Below, one piece after another: positions 8,453 through 17,311 of a DNA stretch of 64,000 bases. The position numbers and the translations under genes are program-made. The stretch comes from Tianweitania sp. UT-5YL-CI-8 (GTDB lineage Bacteria > Pseudomonadota > Alphaproteobacteria > Rhizobiales > Rhizobiaceae), in assembly GCF_030010215.1 (NCBI RefSeq), contig NZ_JASCRR010000002.1, positions 434,001-498,000 on the forward strand, read 5' to 3'. Numbering within the stretch: position 1 is the first letter of the stretch; every line of letters begins with the position of its first letter. The notes under the pieces were generated by a model, which was given only the letters and a program-made list of their open reading frames with translations, made no database searches and had not been told where the DNA came from.

Positions 8453-9507
8453 TTTGACACCCCGACCAGCCAGAAGCGCTCCGCCGGCGCGTGCAGGGCG
8501 ACGCGGTCGCCCTCCGCGAAGCGGTTGACCGGAAAGGTTTGCGCATGCAGTTCGTCGCCATTGTCGAGCTTCAAGCGGTAGTCCATCAGCGCGCCGGAAT
8601 AATAGCTTGCCAGAACGGTTGCCGCAGGCTGGCCTTCGGTGGCCTTGGACAGTTCGATGGCCTCGGGGCGCAGCGCAAGCGAAACCATGTTGCCCGGCTT
8701 GACCGAAATCTTGGTCGGCAGGGTGAAATCTCCGAGCGGCGAGGTAACCGTCGCGGTACCCTCGCCGACAGACTCGACCTTGGCCTGGACCAGGTTCACC
8801 TGGCCGACGAATTCAGCGACCTCATGGTTTTCGGGGCGCTCATAGATGTCGGTGGGGGAGCCGATCTGGGCGATGCGGCCGCCGAACATGACGACGACAC
8901 GGTCCGACATCGTCATCGCCTCGGCCTGGTCGTGCGTGACATAGACCGTGGTGATGCCGACGCGGCGCTGCAGGTCGCGGATGAAGACGCGCATTTCCTC
9001 GCGCAGCTTGGCGTCGAGATTGGCGAGCGGCTCGTCGAGCAGCAGGATCTTCGGCTCGATGACAAGAGCCCGGCCAAGGGCGACGCGCTGCTGCTGCCCG
9101 CCCGAAAGCTGGCGCGGATAGCGTGCCTCGTAACCCTTGAGCTGGACCATATCCAGCACCTTGGCGATGCGCTCGCGCATCTGCGGCTTCGGCACCTTGC
9201 GCATCTCAAGCCCGAAGGCGAGATTCTGCTCGACGGTCATGTGCGGAAACAGCGCATAATTCTGGAACACCATGCCGATGTCGCGCTTTTCGGCGGGGGT
9301 GTTGACCACATCCTGGCCGTCGAAGCGGATCGCACCTTCGGTGACGTCCTCGAAGCCGGCGATCATCTTCAACGTGGTGGTCTTGCCGCACCCCGAAGGC
9401 CCGAGCAGCGAGATGAACTCGCCTTCGGCGATCTTCATAGAGATGGCATTCACGGCGCGCGCGTTGCCATAGCTCTTGGTCAGCTTTTCGATGCTAACCT
9501 CGGTCAT
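8449..9507 (-). CDS. ABC transporter ATP-binding protein, PotA-like
   Basis: The 352-residue ATPase shows Walker A GPSGCGKTT, Q-loop VFQNYALFPHMT, signature LSGGQQQRVALGRAL, Walker B ILLLDEPLANLD and the switch VYVTHDQAEAM. A C-terminal TOBE-type regulatory domain covers roughly residues 240-350. Length and motifs fit the PotA/MalK-like subfamily. The start at 9507 is supported by AAGGGA about 11 bases upstream; an in-frame codon at 9531 precedes that site and is less likely. The 76-base gap to the binding-protein gene contains a strong hairpin that could reduce read-through and favour binding-protein expression. Confidence 0.93.
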   Translation of the reverse strand: MTEVSIEKLTKSYGNARAVNAISMKIAEGEFISLLGPSGCGKTTTLKMIAGFEDVTEGAIRFDGQDVVNTPAEKRDIGMVFQNYALFPHMTVEQNLAFGLEMRKVPKPQMRERIAKVLDMVQLKGYEARYPRQLSGGQQQRVALGRALVIEPKILLLDEPLANLDAKLREEMRVFIRDLQRRVGITTVYVTHDQAEAMTMSDRVVVMFGGRIAQIGSPTDIYERPENHEVAEFVGQVNLVQAKVESVGEGTATVTSPLGDFTLPTKISVKPGNMVSLALRPEAIELSKATEGQPAATVLASYYSGALMDYRLKLDNGDELHAQTFPVNRFAEGDRVALHAPAERFWLVGVSK

Positions 9508-9538
9508 ATATCTAATCCCTTGCTGGCGCAAAATGCAA

Positions 9539-9571
9539 AGCCGCGCGCATACTCCCCGTATGAGCGCGGCT
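9539..9571 (-). terminator. Intercistronic hairpin between binding-protein and ATPase genes
   Basis: Arms 9539-9552 and 9558-9571 pair over 14 bases with one mismatch around a five-base loop. No T-run follows on the minus strand. Hairpins at this position in ABC importer operons commonly stabilise the binding-protein message or attenuate downstream genes, giving excess binding protein. A full terminator is less likely since the ATPase and permeases need expression. Confidence 0.6.
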
Positions 9572-9583
9572 GAGCTGTGCTTG

Positions 9584-10621
9584 CTACTTGATGGTCTTCG
9601 CCCAGGTCTCGGCGAACGCGGCCTGGTTCTGGTTCATGAAGTCCCAGTCCCAGCTCAGGATCTTGTCCATTTCCGCGCCGGAGATCGGCACGTCGGCCTT
9701 GAGATCGTCGGGCACCACGACCTTGGAATTGGTCGGGGAGATGAAGAACTCCTTCATCAGCAGCGCCTGTGTCTCCGGCGCAAGCAGGAAGTTCGCGTAT
9801 TCGTAGGCGAGTTCCTTTTCCGGCGCGTTGGCCAGGATGTTGATCGTCTGGTCGAACATCAGCAGGCCTTCTTCCGGCACGATCACGTCGATCGGCAGGC
9901 CCTGCTTGCGCAGGCGGGCGACTTCGCCGAAGTCGAACGGTGCGATGACGAATTCGCCCGAGGCGATGCCGGTGGACAGGTTGAAATCGGCCTGGATGAC
10001 CGAGCCCAGCTCGCCGAGCGCCTTGAAGCCGGCTTCGGTGTCATACATGTCCTTGCCGAAGATCTTGGAGAACAGCATCAGCTGCATCTTGCCGGCGCTG
10101 TTGGAGAAGCTGTAGAGGCCGATCTTGCCCTTGAACTCAGGGTTGGTCCAGAGGTCCTTCCAAGCCTTGGGCGGGGTCTTCACCAGATCGGTGCGGTAGG
10201 CAAGCCCGATCGGCGAGACCATGGCGATGGCGCCCCAGCCGTCGGTCTTCTTGGCCAGCGGATAAAGATCGTTGTAGTTCGGCACCTTGCTCAGGTCGAG
10301 CTTCTCGAAGAAGCCTTCCTTGCGCAGGCTCGACGCGAAGACTTCGTTGGTCATCACGACCGAATAAGGCGGGTTGGCAACGCCGGCGGCGCGCATATTG
10401 GCACCCCAGACGCGGCCGTTGCCGACGTCGAGCGTGACATTGGCGCCGCTGGCCTTGGTGAATTCCGGCGCCAGCGTGTTGCGCCAGAACTGCTCCCAAA
10501 CACCGCCCAGCGTCGGCACGATCAAGGTCTTGCTCTGTGCAAGAGCTGCTGGAATCCCGAACATCGTGCCTGCGGAAAGTGCCGCCATGCCGGCGAGTGC
10601 CTGTCTTCTGGTCAAATTCAT
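9584..10621 (-). CDS. Extracellular solute-binding protein, PotD/family 1-like
   Basis: The 345-residue protein starts MNLTRRQALAGMAALSAGT and ends its signal with AALAQS. The TRRQAL string followed by a hydrophobic stretch looks like a Tat signal peptide, so export in folded form to the periplasm is likely. The mature part has the PotD-like pattern, for example PTLGGVWEQFW, GWGAIAMVSPIGLAYRTDLV and ILANAPEKELAYEYANFLL. It should capture the substrate for the ABC importer encoded immediately downstream. The start at 10621 was preferred over an in-frame upstream codon at 10648 because it places the twin arginines correctly and has GGGGAA upstream. Ligand identity is not visible in the sequence. 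Confidence 0.92.
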   Translation of the reverse strand: MNLTRRQALAGMAALSAGTMFGIPAALAQSKTLIVPTLGGVWEQFWRNTLAPEFTKASGANVTLDVGNGRVWGANMRAAGVANPPYSVVMTNEVFASSLRKEGFFEKLDLSKVPNYNDLYPLAKKTDGWGAIAMVSPIGLAYRTDLVKTPPKAWKDLWTNPEFKGKIGLYSFSNSAGKMQLMLFSKIFGKDMYDTEAGFKALGELGSVIQADFNLSTGIASGEFVIAPFDFGEVARLRKQGLPIDVIVPEEGLLMFDQTINILANAPEKELAYEYANFLLAPETQALLMKEFFISPTNSKVVVPDDLKADVPISGAEMDKILSWDWDFMNQNQAAFAETWAKTIK

Positions 10622-10773
10622 CGTAAAGTTCCCCTTTCTGACATCCAATCTGCGTCCGTTCGGTCTCTGGCCGAACGGCCCTGGTGATTTCTTGCGGAGG
10701 ACGGCGGTTCCCGTCTCTGTCCTTCCCTATCCAACCGCGGCCCTCGAAAGGACCATGGTCGCTCAGGCCTCAG

Positions 10774-11745
10774 CTATTTGCTGAAGGCCTGCTTGGTCTT
10801 GAGCGCAATATACTCGCCATAGGTGATGGGCTCGTATTTCGCAGGCGTGCCTTCGGCGCAGAACGGCTCGAGGCACGTGATGACGGTGTCCTTGCTCGGA
10901 TTGAGGAAGAACGGGATCGACTGGCGGCGCGAGCTGCCCTTCTTGTCGCTGGGCGGATTGGCGACACGGTGCGGCGTCGACACCCATTCGTCGTTGGTCC
11001 AGCGCATGAAGGCATCGCCGATGTTGACGACATAGGCGCCGTCGATCGAAGGCGCGTCAAGCCACTGGCCGTCGCGGGTCTGCACCTGCAGGCCGCCCGA
11101 CGAGGCTTCCGAACGCAGGATGGTCATGAAGCCGTAATCGGTGTGGACACCGGCGCGCAACTGTCCCGGCAGCGGGTCTTCGTCCTGCTCGGGGTAGTTG
11201 ATGACGCGCAGTGCCGACATGTGGCCATCGAAGGACGCCTCGAAATAATCCTGGTCGAGCCCGATGGCCTTGCAGAAGACGCGGCGCAGATGCTGGGCCA
11301 GCGTCTCCATTTCGACGAAATAGTCGCGGAACGCCTGCTCGATGCCTTCCGGCTGGTCCGGCCAGCTGTCGCCTGGCAGGCGGACACCGAAATTCAGGCT
11401 TTCCTTGTAGTCGCCGGGGGTCTTGATTCCCAGCGTCGCACTCAGCGCCTCGTCAGCGATGGGCGAGAAGGCCACGCCGCCGATGACATCGGTACCACGC
11501 CCCTGTTGCGTCTTCCAATCCTGCGGCAGGTCGAAGAAGGCACGCGCCAGATTGTAGAGGCGCATGGTCTTTTCCGGCGACACGCCATGACCGGTGACGA
11601 GGAAGAAGCCGGTATCGCGGCAGGCGGTCTCGATGGCCGAGACGACCGCGGCGGCACCCGCCTCATTGCGGATGAACGGGCCGACATCGATGACCGGGAT
11701 GGTCGGCACTGACGTTTCGGGCGGGGTGGCTGAACTGTTCTGCAT
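10774..11745 (-). CDS. Isopenicillin-N-synthase-like Fe(II)/2-oxoglutarate-type oxygenase
   Basis: The 323-residue protein belongs to the IPNS/2OG dioxygenase family: an N-terminal DIOX_N region (IPVIDVGPFIRNEAG) and a C-terminal double-stranded beta-helix. The iron triad appears as HTDYG (first His and Asp) and the distal His in STPHRVANPP, followed by the R-x-S anchor for the 2-oxo-acid as RRQSIPFF. Such enzymes hydroxylate or desaturate small molecules. It is the first gene of the minus-strand unit leading into the importer. The ATG at 11745 has AAGG ten bases upstream; an in-frame GTG at 11751 sits too close to that site. Family relatives act on nucleosides, xanthine, amino acids and hormones, so the substrate is open. 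Confidence 0.9.
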   Translation of the reverse strand: MQNSSATPPETSVPTIPVIDVGPFIRNEAGAAAVVSAIETACRDTGFFLVTGHGVSPEKTMRLYNLARAFFDLPQDWKTQQGRGTDVIGGVAFSPIADEALSATLGIKTPGDYKESLNFGVRLPGDSWPDQPEGIEQAFRDYFVEMETLAQHLRRVFCKAIGLDQDYFEASFDGHMSALRVINYPEQDEDPLPGQLRAGVHTDYGFMTILRSEASSGGLQVQTRDGQWLDAPSIDGAYVVNIGDAFMRWTNDEWVSTPHRVANPPSDKKGSSRRQSIPFFLNPSKDTVITCLEPFCAEGTPAKYEPITYGEYIALKTKQAFSK

Positions 11746-12007
11746 TGTCACAACACCTTCTCGTGTAAGGAGATTTGAGGAGAAAGCCGTGAGCGAAAGC
11801 GTGCGAATGCTGCCGGAAAATCCGGCTTTTCAGGCAGTTGGAGCTTCCCAATACGCATGCACACGCCTTGTCTTTTACGCACCTGCTGCTGCAGGCCGGT
11901 AGCATCGTAAAAGAGCACGCTATCTGCATAAACTGTTGTTGACAAGCACATCTGTTGTTGAACATATCAAAAAATACACGAGCCGAATTTCAGCAGAGTG
12001 ACGGGCC
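11746..12007. promoter_or_regulatory. Divergent promoter region with direct repeats
   Basis: This region separates the oxygenase/importer unit from the kinase/PsuG unit. A TTGACA hexamer at 11939-11944 and ACATAT at 11962-11967 (17-base spacer) form a plausible sigma-70 promoter for the plus-strand genes. The repeats CTGTTGTTGACA (11933-11944) and CTGTTGTTGAACA (11952-11964) lie 19 bases apart and overlap this promoter, as an operator would. The winged-helix domain of the adjacent kinase-like protein is a candidate binder. Confidence 0.5.
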
Positions 12008-13117
12008 ATGGACGATCTGGGTACGCAGGAACAGGCGGTCCTCGAAATTATTGCCGACAACCCATTTGCCGGTCAGCAGGAAGTCGCCGACATGCTAGGG
12101 CTGGCGCGCTCCACGGTCGCCGCCCATATCGTGAGCCTGACCAAGAAGGGCTATATCCTCGGCCGGGGCTATGTCCTGCCGACTGCCAAGCGCATCGTCT
12201 GCATCGGCGGTGCCGTGCTCGACCGCAAATATCACGCACGCAAGGAATTCATCTTCGAAACCTCGAACCCGGTCGACGGCTACCGCAGCTTCGGCGGCGT
12301 GGCGCGTAATGTGGCGGAGAATCTCGCCCGGCTCGGCGTGGCGACAACTTTCGCCTCCGTCGTTGGCGACGACGAGACCGGCCGCGCGCTGGTGCGCCAT
12401 CTGCGCGACCTCGGCATCGAAGTCAGCCAGGTTCTGATCACCTCCGAACGGCCCACCGCCGAGTATGCCGCGATCCTGGGGCCCGACAACAATCTGGTGC
12501 TCGGCATCGCCGATATGGACATTTTCGACCAGTTCGGGCCGACCCATATCGACCGTATCTGGCCGCATCTGGCCGCCGCCTCCTGGGTGTTCGCGGACTG
12601 CAACCTGCCCGCCGCGACGCTGGCGGCGCTCGTGTCCAAAAAGCAGGGCAGCCGCTTCAAGCTCGCCATCGACACTGTCTCTTCGCCCAAGGCTATGCGC
12701 CTGCCGCAAGATCTTTCCGGTGTCGACCTGCTCTTCCTCAACAATGACGAGGCCAACACCATTCTCGGCCGCACCGATCCGGCGGATTATTTCCGCCCCA
12801 AGGAAGCGGCGATGCGGCTGCGGGCGCGCGGCGCCAGCGAGGTCGTCGTTACCATGGGCGCGCTCGGCATTTCCGTCGCCACCGAAAAGGGCGTGACGCA
12901 GGTCACCTCGGTACCGGCGCGGCCCGTCGACGTGACCGGCGCGGGCGATGCGATGATTGCCGGCACGCTCTACCGGATACTTGCCGGAGAAGACACCATC
13001 ACCGCCGCAAGGACGGGCGCGCTGGCCGCCACGCTGGCCACCGAAAGCGATTCGAGCGTCCACCCGGACCTCTCCGCCCGCTTCCTTGCATCCAACATGC
13101 ACCGCATTCCCGCCTGA
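12008..13117 (+). CDS. Winged-helix/PfkB sugar kinase fusion, pseudouridine kinase-like
   Basis: Residues 1-62 form a winged-helix DNA-binding domain (EQAVLEIIADNPFAGQQEVA, ARSTVAAHIVSLTKKGYILG). Residues 66-360 form a PfkB kinase with the GGVARNVAENLARLG substrate loop and the signature VDVTGAGDA, whose Asp314 is the expected catalytic base. The layout matches the YeiI/PsuK-type kinases that phosphorylate pseudouridine at the 5' position. The downstream neighbour is PsuG, which splits the product, so the assignment to pseudouridine is well supported by context. The N-terminal domain suggests the protein also regulates the divergent promoter. The Shine-Dalgarno is weak. A general ribokinase or nucleoside kinase role remains possible. 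Confidence 0.88.
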   Translation: MDDLGTQEQAVLEIIADNPFAGQQEVADMLGLARSTVAAHIVSLTKKGYILGRGYVLPTAKRIVCIGGAVLDRKYHARKEFIFETSNPVDGYRSFGGVARNVAENLARLGVATTFASVVGDDETGRALVRHLRDLGIEVSQVLITSERPTAEYAAILGPDNNLVLGIADMDIFDQFGPTHIDRIWPHLAAASWVFADCNLPAATLAALVSKKQGSRFKLAIDTVSSPKAMRLPQDLSGVDLLFLNNDEANTILGRTDPADYFRPKEAAMRLRARGASEVVVTMGALGISVATEKGVTQVTSVPARPVDVTGAGDAMIAGTLYRILAGEDTITAARTGALAATLATESDSSVHPDLSARFLASNMHRIPA

Positions 13118-13136
13118 CAGGAAAGGCCTGACCTCC

Positions 13137-14066
13137 ATGGCTCCCATCACCATCCGTTACGGCCGCGAAGTGGCCGCCGCCCGCGCCGCCTCCGGCCCCA
13201 TCGTGGCGCTCGAATCGACCATCATCACTCATGGCATGCCCTACCCCGCCAATCTCGAAACCGCCCGCGCGGTCGAACAGGTGGTGCGCGACAATGGGGC
13301 TACGCCGGCGACCATCGCCGTCATCAAGGGCGAGATCTTGGTCGGCCTCGACGACGAGCAGCTCGAAGCGCTGGCCCAATCCAAGCATGTCGTGAAGGCA
13401 TCCGGCCGCGACCTAGCAGCCGTCATGGTGCGCAAGGGCGACGGCGGCACCACCGTGTCGGCCACCATGCGCATCGCAGCGCTTGCCGGCATCGACATCT
13501 TTGCCACCGGCGGCGTCGGCGGCGTGCATCGCGGCGCCGAGCAGACCTTCGACATCTCCGCCGACCTGACCGAACTCGGTCAGACCGAGACGACCGTCGT
13601 CTGTGCCGGCGTCAAGTCGATCCTCGATATCCCCAAGACGCTGGAATATGTCGAGACCCAGCGCGTGCCGGTCATTGCCTATGGCAGCGACGATTTCCCC
13701 GCCTTCTACACCCGCTCCAGCGGGCTGAAGGCCGACCACAGGCTCGACACGCCGGAAGAGATCGCGGAAGCGATGATCCTCCATGCCCAGCTCGGTTCGG
13801 GCACCGGCATCCTCATCGCCAACCCTATCCCCGAAGCCGACGCGCTCGACACCGCCTTCATCGACAAGACCATTGCGGAAGCTGTGGCCGAAGCCGAGAA
13901 GAAGGGCGTGGCCCGCAAGGAGGTCACACCCTTTCTTTTGCAGCGCATCAACGAGCTTTCCGAAGGCAAGAGCCTGAAGGCCAACATCGCGCTGGTGAAG
14001 AACAACGCGGCCCTCGCCGCCAAGATGGCCGTCGCGCACAGCGCGCTGAAGAACCAGCAGAAATAA
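13137..14066 (+). CDS. psuG: Pseudouridine-5'-phosphate glycosidase
   Basis: The 309-residue protein matches the PsuG/IndA family: VALESTIITHGMPYPANLE near the N-terminus, IAVIKGEILVGL, SGRDLAAVM, GGTTVSATM, IFATGGVGGVHRGAE and VPVIAYGSDDFPAFYTRSSG. The enzyme breaks the C-glycosidic bond of pseudouridine 5'-phosphate to uracil and ribose 5-phosphate in the cytosol, using a Mn ion and an active-site lysine. It lies 19 bases after the kinase-like gene with AGGAAAGG upstream, so the two steps are co-expressed. Length is normal for the family and nothing is missing. Confidence 0.95.
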   Translation: MAPITIRYGREVAAARAASGPIVALESTIITHGMPYPANLETARAVEQVVRDNGATPATIAVIKGEILVGLDDEQLEALAQSKHVVKASGRDLAAVMVRKGDGGTTVSATMRIAALAGIDIFATGGVGGVHRGAEQTFDISADLTELGQTETTVVCAGVKSILDIPKTLEYVETQRVPVIAYGSDDFPAFYTRSSGLKADHRLDTPEEIAEAMILHAQLGSGTGILIANPIPEADALDTAFIDKTIAEAVAEAEKKGVARKEVTPFLLQRINELSEGKSLKANIALVKNNAALAAKMAVAHSALKNQQK

Positions 14067-14118
14067 TCAAGGGAACAGCGCCGTCTTCGGACGGTGCGAC
14101 ACTGAAAGGAAGACAGGC

Positions 14119-14943
14119 ATGAGCCAGACCGCGTCGTACGAGACGATCCTTTACGCCAAGGACAGCCAGGACAAGTTCGCGACGATCACCATCAACCGTC
14201 CCGACAAGCTGAACGCGATGAACAAGACGACGATCCGCGAGATCGACGCCGCCGTCGCGGCCGCCGTCGCCGATCCCGATGTCAACGCGCTGGTCATCAC
14301 CGGCGCCGGCCGCGCCTTTTCCTCGGGCTACGACCTGCAGGGCGGCGATTTCGACGTCGACATCGACTTCTGGCGCGAAGACATGAGCGAGAACGCCGAA
14401 GCGCTGCTCAACATCTGGAAAGCGCCGATCCCGGTGATCGCCTCGATCAACGGCTATGCGCTCGCTGGCGCACTCGAACTGATGATGTGCTGCGACCTCG
14501 CCATCTCCGCCGACAACGCCAAGTTCGGCGAGCCGGAAGTGCGTCACAATTCCGGTCCGCCCGCGCTGATGATGCCCTGGCTGCTGGCCACCCGCGACGT
14601 GCGCTGGCTGATGTACACCGGCGACTTGGTCGATGCCGAGGAAGCGCTGCGCATGCACCTGATCAACAAGATCGTGCCGGCGGCCGAACTCAAGGACGCA
14701 ACTGACAAGCTTGCCCGCAAGCTGGCGCGCATGCCGGTTCCGGCGCTCAAATACACCAAGGCCTCGATCAACAACCAGCAGGTCGTCGCCGGTCTCCTGC
14801 CCTCGTTCCAGTACAATATCGAGGCGATTGCCGCGCTGCACGTCACCAAGCAGGGCCGCGAATGGATGGCCAACCTCGCCAAGATGGGTCTGAAGGAATA
14901 TCTCGATTTCCGCGATTCGCCCTTCAAGGGCCTGGATATCTGA
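14119..14943 (+). CDS. Enoyl-CoA hydratase/isomerase family protein
   Basis: The 274-residue crotonase-fold protein has ITINRPDKLNAMN, the oxyanion loop ITGAGRAFSSGYDLQ, and SINGYALAGALELMMCCDLA followed by AKFGEPEV. It would hydrate, dehydrate or isomerise a short acyl-CoA. The typical catalytic Glu positions should be checked by alignment; one candidate is in GALELMM. The gene follows psuG by 52 bases with AGGAAGAC before the ATG and is followed, after a palindromic repeat, by an acyl-CoA synthetase gene. One possible role is dehydration of 3-hydroxypropionyl-CoA to acrylyl-CoA, given the AcuI-like reductase at 19677; this is inference. Confidence 0.9.
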   Translation: MSQTASYETILYAKDSQDKFATITINRPDKLNAMNKTTIREIDAAVAAAVADPDVNALVITGAGRAFSSGYDLQGGDFDVDIDFWREDMSENAEALLNIWKAPIPVIASINGYALAGALELMMCCDLAISADNAKFGEPEVRHNSGPPALMMPWLLATRDVRWLMYTGDLVDAEEALRMHLINKIVPAAELKDATDKLARKLARMPVPALKYTKASINNQQVVAGLLPSFQYNIEAIAALHVTKQGREWMANLAKMGLKEYLDFRDSPFKGLDI

Positions 14944-14984
14944 GCTTTCCGGCCACAGCGTATTAAGCGCTGTGCGGCGATAGA

Positions 14985-15155
14985 ATGCCCCCTCATCCGG
15001 CCCTCCGGGCCGCTACCCGGGGTCGAGCCGCTCGTCTCGACCCGTCCTTCGGACCCCCGCTGGGGAGAAGAGACTGGCGCGACGTCGAACGCTCTCCTCT
15101 CCCCGCCGGAGAGGGTGGCCGAGCGAAGCGGAGGCCGGGTGAAGGGGAGAAGTCC
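14985..15155. repeat. Composite palindromic intergenic repeat
   Basis: The stretch between the hydratase and synthetase genes is made of nested partial inverted repeats rich in CTCATCCGGC, CTTCGGAC, GGGGAGAAG and GCCGAGCGAAGCGGAGGC. This is the look of the mobile palindromic units scattered between genes of rhizobia. The open frame crossing it is an upstream extension of the synthetase gene and is not believed to be coding. Confidence 0.65.
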
Positions 15156-15173
15156 TTAGGAAGAGGCAACTTC

Positions 15174-17303
15174 ATGACCTCCGGCACGTCCCCCTCCGCG
15201 ATGCGGGCTCTGATGGCCCCGCGCTCCATAGCCATTGTCGGCGCGACGGAAAGGCCGGACGCCTCGTCGAGCTTCGTCATGCGCAATCTTATGACGCATG
15301 GCTTCGACGGCAGAATCCTGCCGGTCAATCCAAGGGGTGGCAGCGTGTTCGGCTATGCCGCAGCCACATCGCTATCCGATCTCGCCGAACCCGCCGATGT
15401 TGCCGTCATCGGCATCTCTGCCGAGCGTGTGCTGCCGGCGCTTGAAGAAGCCGCTCGCAACGGCATCAAGGCAGCCGTCATTCTGGCCTCCGGTTTTGCA
15501 GAACTGGACGATGCCGGCCGCCGCCGCCAGGACGAACTGGTCGATCTCGCGCGCAAGAACGGCATGGCGATCTGCGGCCCGAACTGTCTCGGCCTGTTCA
15601 ACCTCAACAGCGGTGCGGCACTCTATTCCTCGCGCCTGTCGACAGGCATGCTCAAGGGTGGGCTGGCGCTGGTCTCGCATTCGGGTGCGACCGCCATTGC
15701 GCTCGGCAACACCGGGCGGATCGGCATCAGCCACATCGTCTCTTCCGGCAATAGTGCTGCGACCGACATTCCGGACTATCTCCATTATCTCGCCACCGAC
15801 GATGCGACCAAAGTCATCGGCGTCGTGCTTGAGGCAATCCGCGACCCGCAAGCCTTTGCGCGCGCCATGCAGACGGTTCACGCAGCGGGCAAGCCGGTGA
15901 TTGTGCTGCGCGCTGGCCGCTCCGAAAGCGGCGCCCGCGCTACTGCGGCGCATACCGGATCGCTTGCCGGCGCTGGCGAAGCCTACACCTCCTTCTTCCG
16001 GCGCAACGGCGTCATCGAAGCCGGCGACATGGACGAGTTTATCGAGGCCGCCGCCCTGTGCATCGGTACGCGCCGCTCGCAACGCGGCAAGGGAATAGCC
16101 GTTTTGGGCGTGTCCGGCGGCGGGGTCGCCCATGTGTCCGACATTGCCGAAGAGACCGGGATCTCCCTGCCGCGCTTCCACTGCGGCACGGTCGCAGCGC
16201 TGAGGACGCTGCTGCCGCCTTTCGCCACGCCGCAGAACCCTCTCGACACGACAGGCGTCGTTTTTGCCGATGCCGCGATCTACGGCCAGGTGCTCGACGT
16301 CATCGCGGCCGATCCCGGGATCGGGTTGATCGTCGCCGCACAGGACGCACCCGCCGGCCTGGATCAGGACGGCGCCGCCGAATATCTGGGTATCGCAGGC
16401 GCGGCGGCAGACTTCGCCAAACAGTCCGAAACGCCTGTTGTGTTCATGAGCAACCTGTCGTCGGGCCACCATCCGGCGGTGAAGGCGGCTGCAGCCCAAG
16501 GTGTTACCGTGATGAACGGCACACGCGCCACGCTGCGCGCCATCAAGGCGGTGATGGACATGGAAGTCGCCTCCCTGGGTGAAGGCAAGCCCTTGGCAGA
16601 ACCCGATCCAACATGGCTGCAGCGCATCGGTAGCGGCGACCCGCTGACGGAACGCGAGGCCAAGGCATTCCTGGCCGCGAACGGATTGCCGACCACGAAA
16701 GAATATCTGGTGACATCAGCCGACGAGGCTGCGGCGGCGGCTGGGAAAACCGGCTTCCCGGTGGTGCTGAAGATCGAATCGCCCGACATCGCCCACAAGA
16801 CGGAAGCCGGCGGCGTGCGCTTGGGCGTCGCGTCTGGGGCGGAAGCGCGCGAGGCGTTCGAAACGATCATCGCCAATGCCCGCGCCTATGCCCCCAAGGC
16901 CGATCTGCGCGGCGTGGTGGTGCAGGAAATGGTGACGGGTGGGGTCGAAGCGCTGGTCGGGCTCGTCCGGCACGAGCCGTTCGGCCTTGGCCTCGTCGTC
17001 GGCGTCGGCGGCGTGCTGGTCGAATTGATCAAGGACGCGGCCTTCGAACTCCTGCCTATCGACAAGCCGCTGGCGCTCGACATGATCGGTCGCACCAAGC
17101 TGGCGCAGCTTCTGGCCGGCTATCGCGGCGCACCGGCAGCGGACACGGACGCACTGGCCGACCTCATGGTCGCCCTGTCGGATGCAGCGCTGCGCTATGA
17201 CGATGCGCTGGAGGCGATCGACCTGAACCCGGTCGCGGTGCTGCCGAAAGGCAGGGGTGTCCGGCTGCTCGACGCGCTGGTGATCGGAAAGAAGCCGGAC
17301 TGA
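15174..17303 (+). CDS. ADP-forming acetate/acyl-CoA ligase family protein (NDP-forming acyl-CoA synthetase)
   Basis: The 709-residue protein has the fused alpha-beta layout of ADP-forming acyl-CoA synthetases: an N-terminal CoA-binding domain (PRSIAIVGATERPDASS), succinyl-CoA-ligase-like domains with LALVSHSGATAIALGN and the phospho-His-loop region, and a C-terminal ATP-grasp domain (FPVVLKIESPDIAHKTEAGG, VQEMVTGGVEALVG, AIDLNPVAVLPKG). It makes an acyl-CoA from an acid, CoA and ATP, releasing ADP and phosphate. The start at 15174 follows AGGAAGAGG and leaves out a repeat-encoded upstream extension. The family includes acetate, pimelate and 3-hydroxypropionate ligases, so the substrate is open. 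It sits directly before a terminator. Confidence 0.9.
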   Translation: MTSGTSPSAMRALMAPRSIAIVGATERPDASSSFVMRNLMTHGFDGRILPVNPRGGSVFGYAAATSLSDLAEPADVAVIGISAERVLPALEEAARNGIKAAVILASGFAELDDAGRRRQDELVDLARKNGMAICGPNCLGLFNLNSGAALYSSRLSTGMLKGGLALVSHSGATAIALGNTGRIGISHIVSSGNSAATDIPDYLHYLATDDATKVIGVVLEAIRDPQAFARAMQTVHAAGKPVIVLRAGRSESGARATAAHTGSLAGAGEAYTSFFRRNGVIEAGDMDEFIEAAALCIGTRRSQRGKGIAVLGVSGGGVAHVSDIAEETGISLPRFHCGTVAALRTLLPPFATPQNPLDTTGVVFADAAIYGQVLDVIAADPGIGLIVAAQDAPAGLDQDGAAEYLGIAGAAADFAKQSETPVVFMSNLSSGHHPAVKAAAAQGVTVMNGTRATLRAIKAVMDMEVASLGEGKPLAEPDPTWLQRIGSGDPLTEREAKAFLAANGLPTTKEYLVTSADEAAAAAGKTGFPVVLKIESPDIAHKTEAGGVRLGVASGAEAREAFETIIANARAYAPKADLRGVVVQEMVTGGVEALVGLVRHEPFGLGLVVGVGGVLVELIKDAAFELLPIDKPLALDMIGRTKLAQLLAGYRGAPAADTDALADLMVALSDAALRYDDALEAIDLNPVAVLPKGRGVRLLDALVIGKKPD

Positions 17304-17311
17304 GCCATGCA

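Noticed and set aside
7571-9573. Long plus-strand frames opposite the permease and ATPase genes
   Set aside because: They are complements of recognised transporter genes and have biased Asp/Arg/His/Gln composition without motifs.
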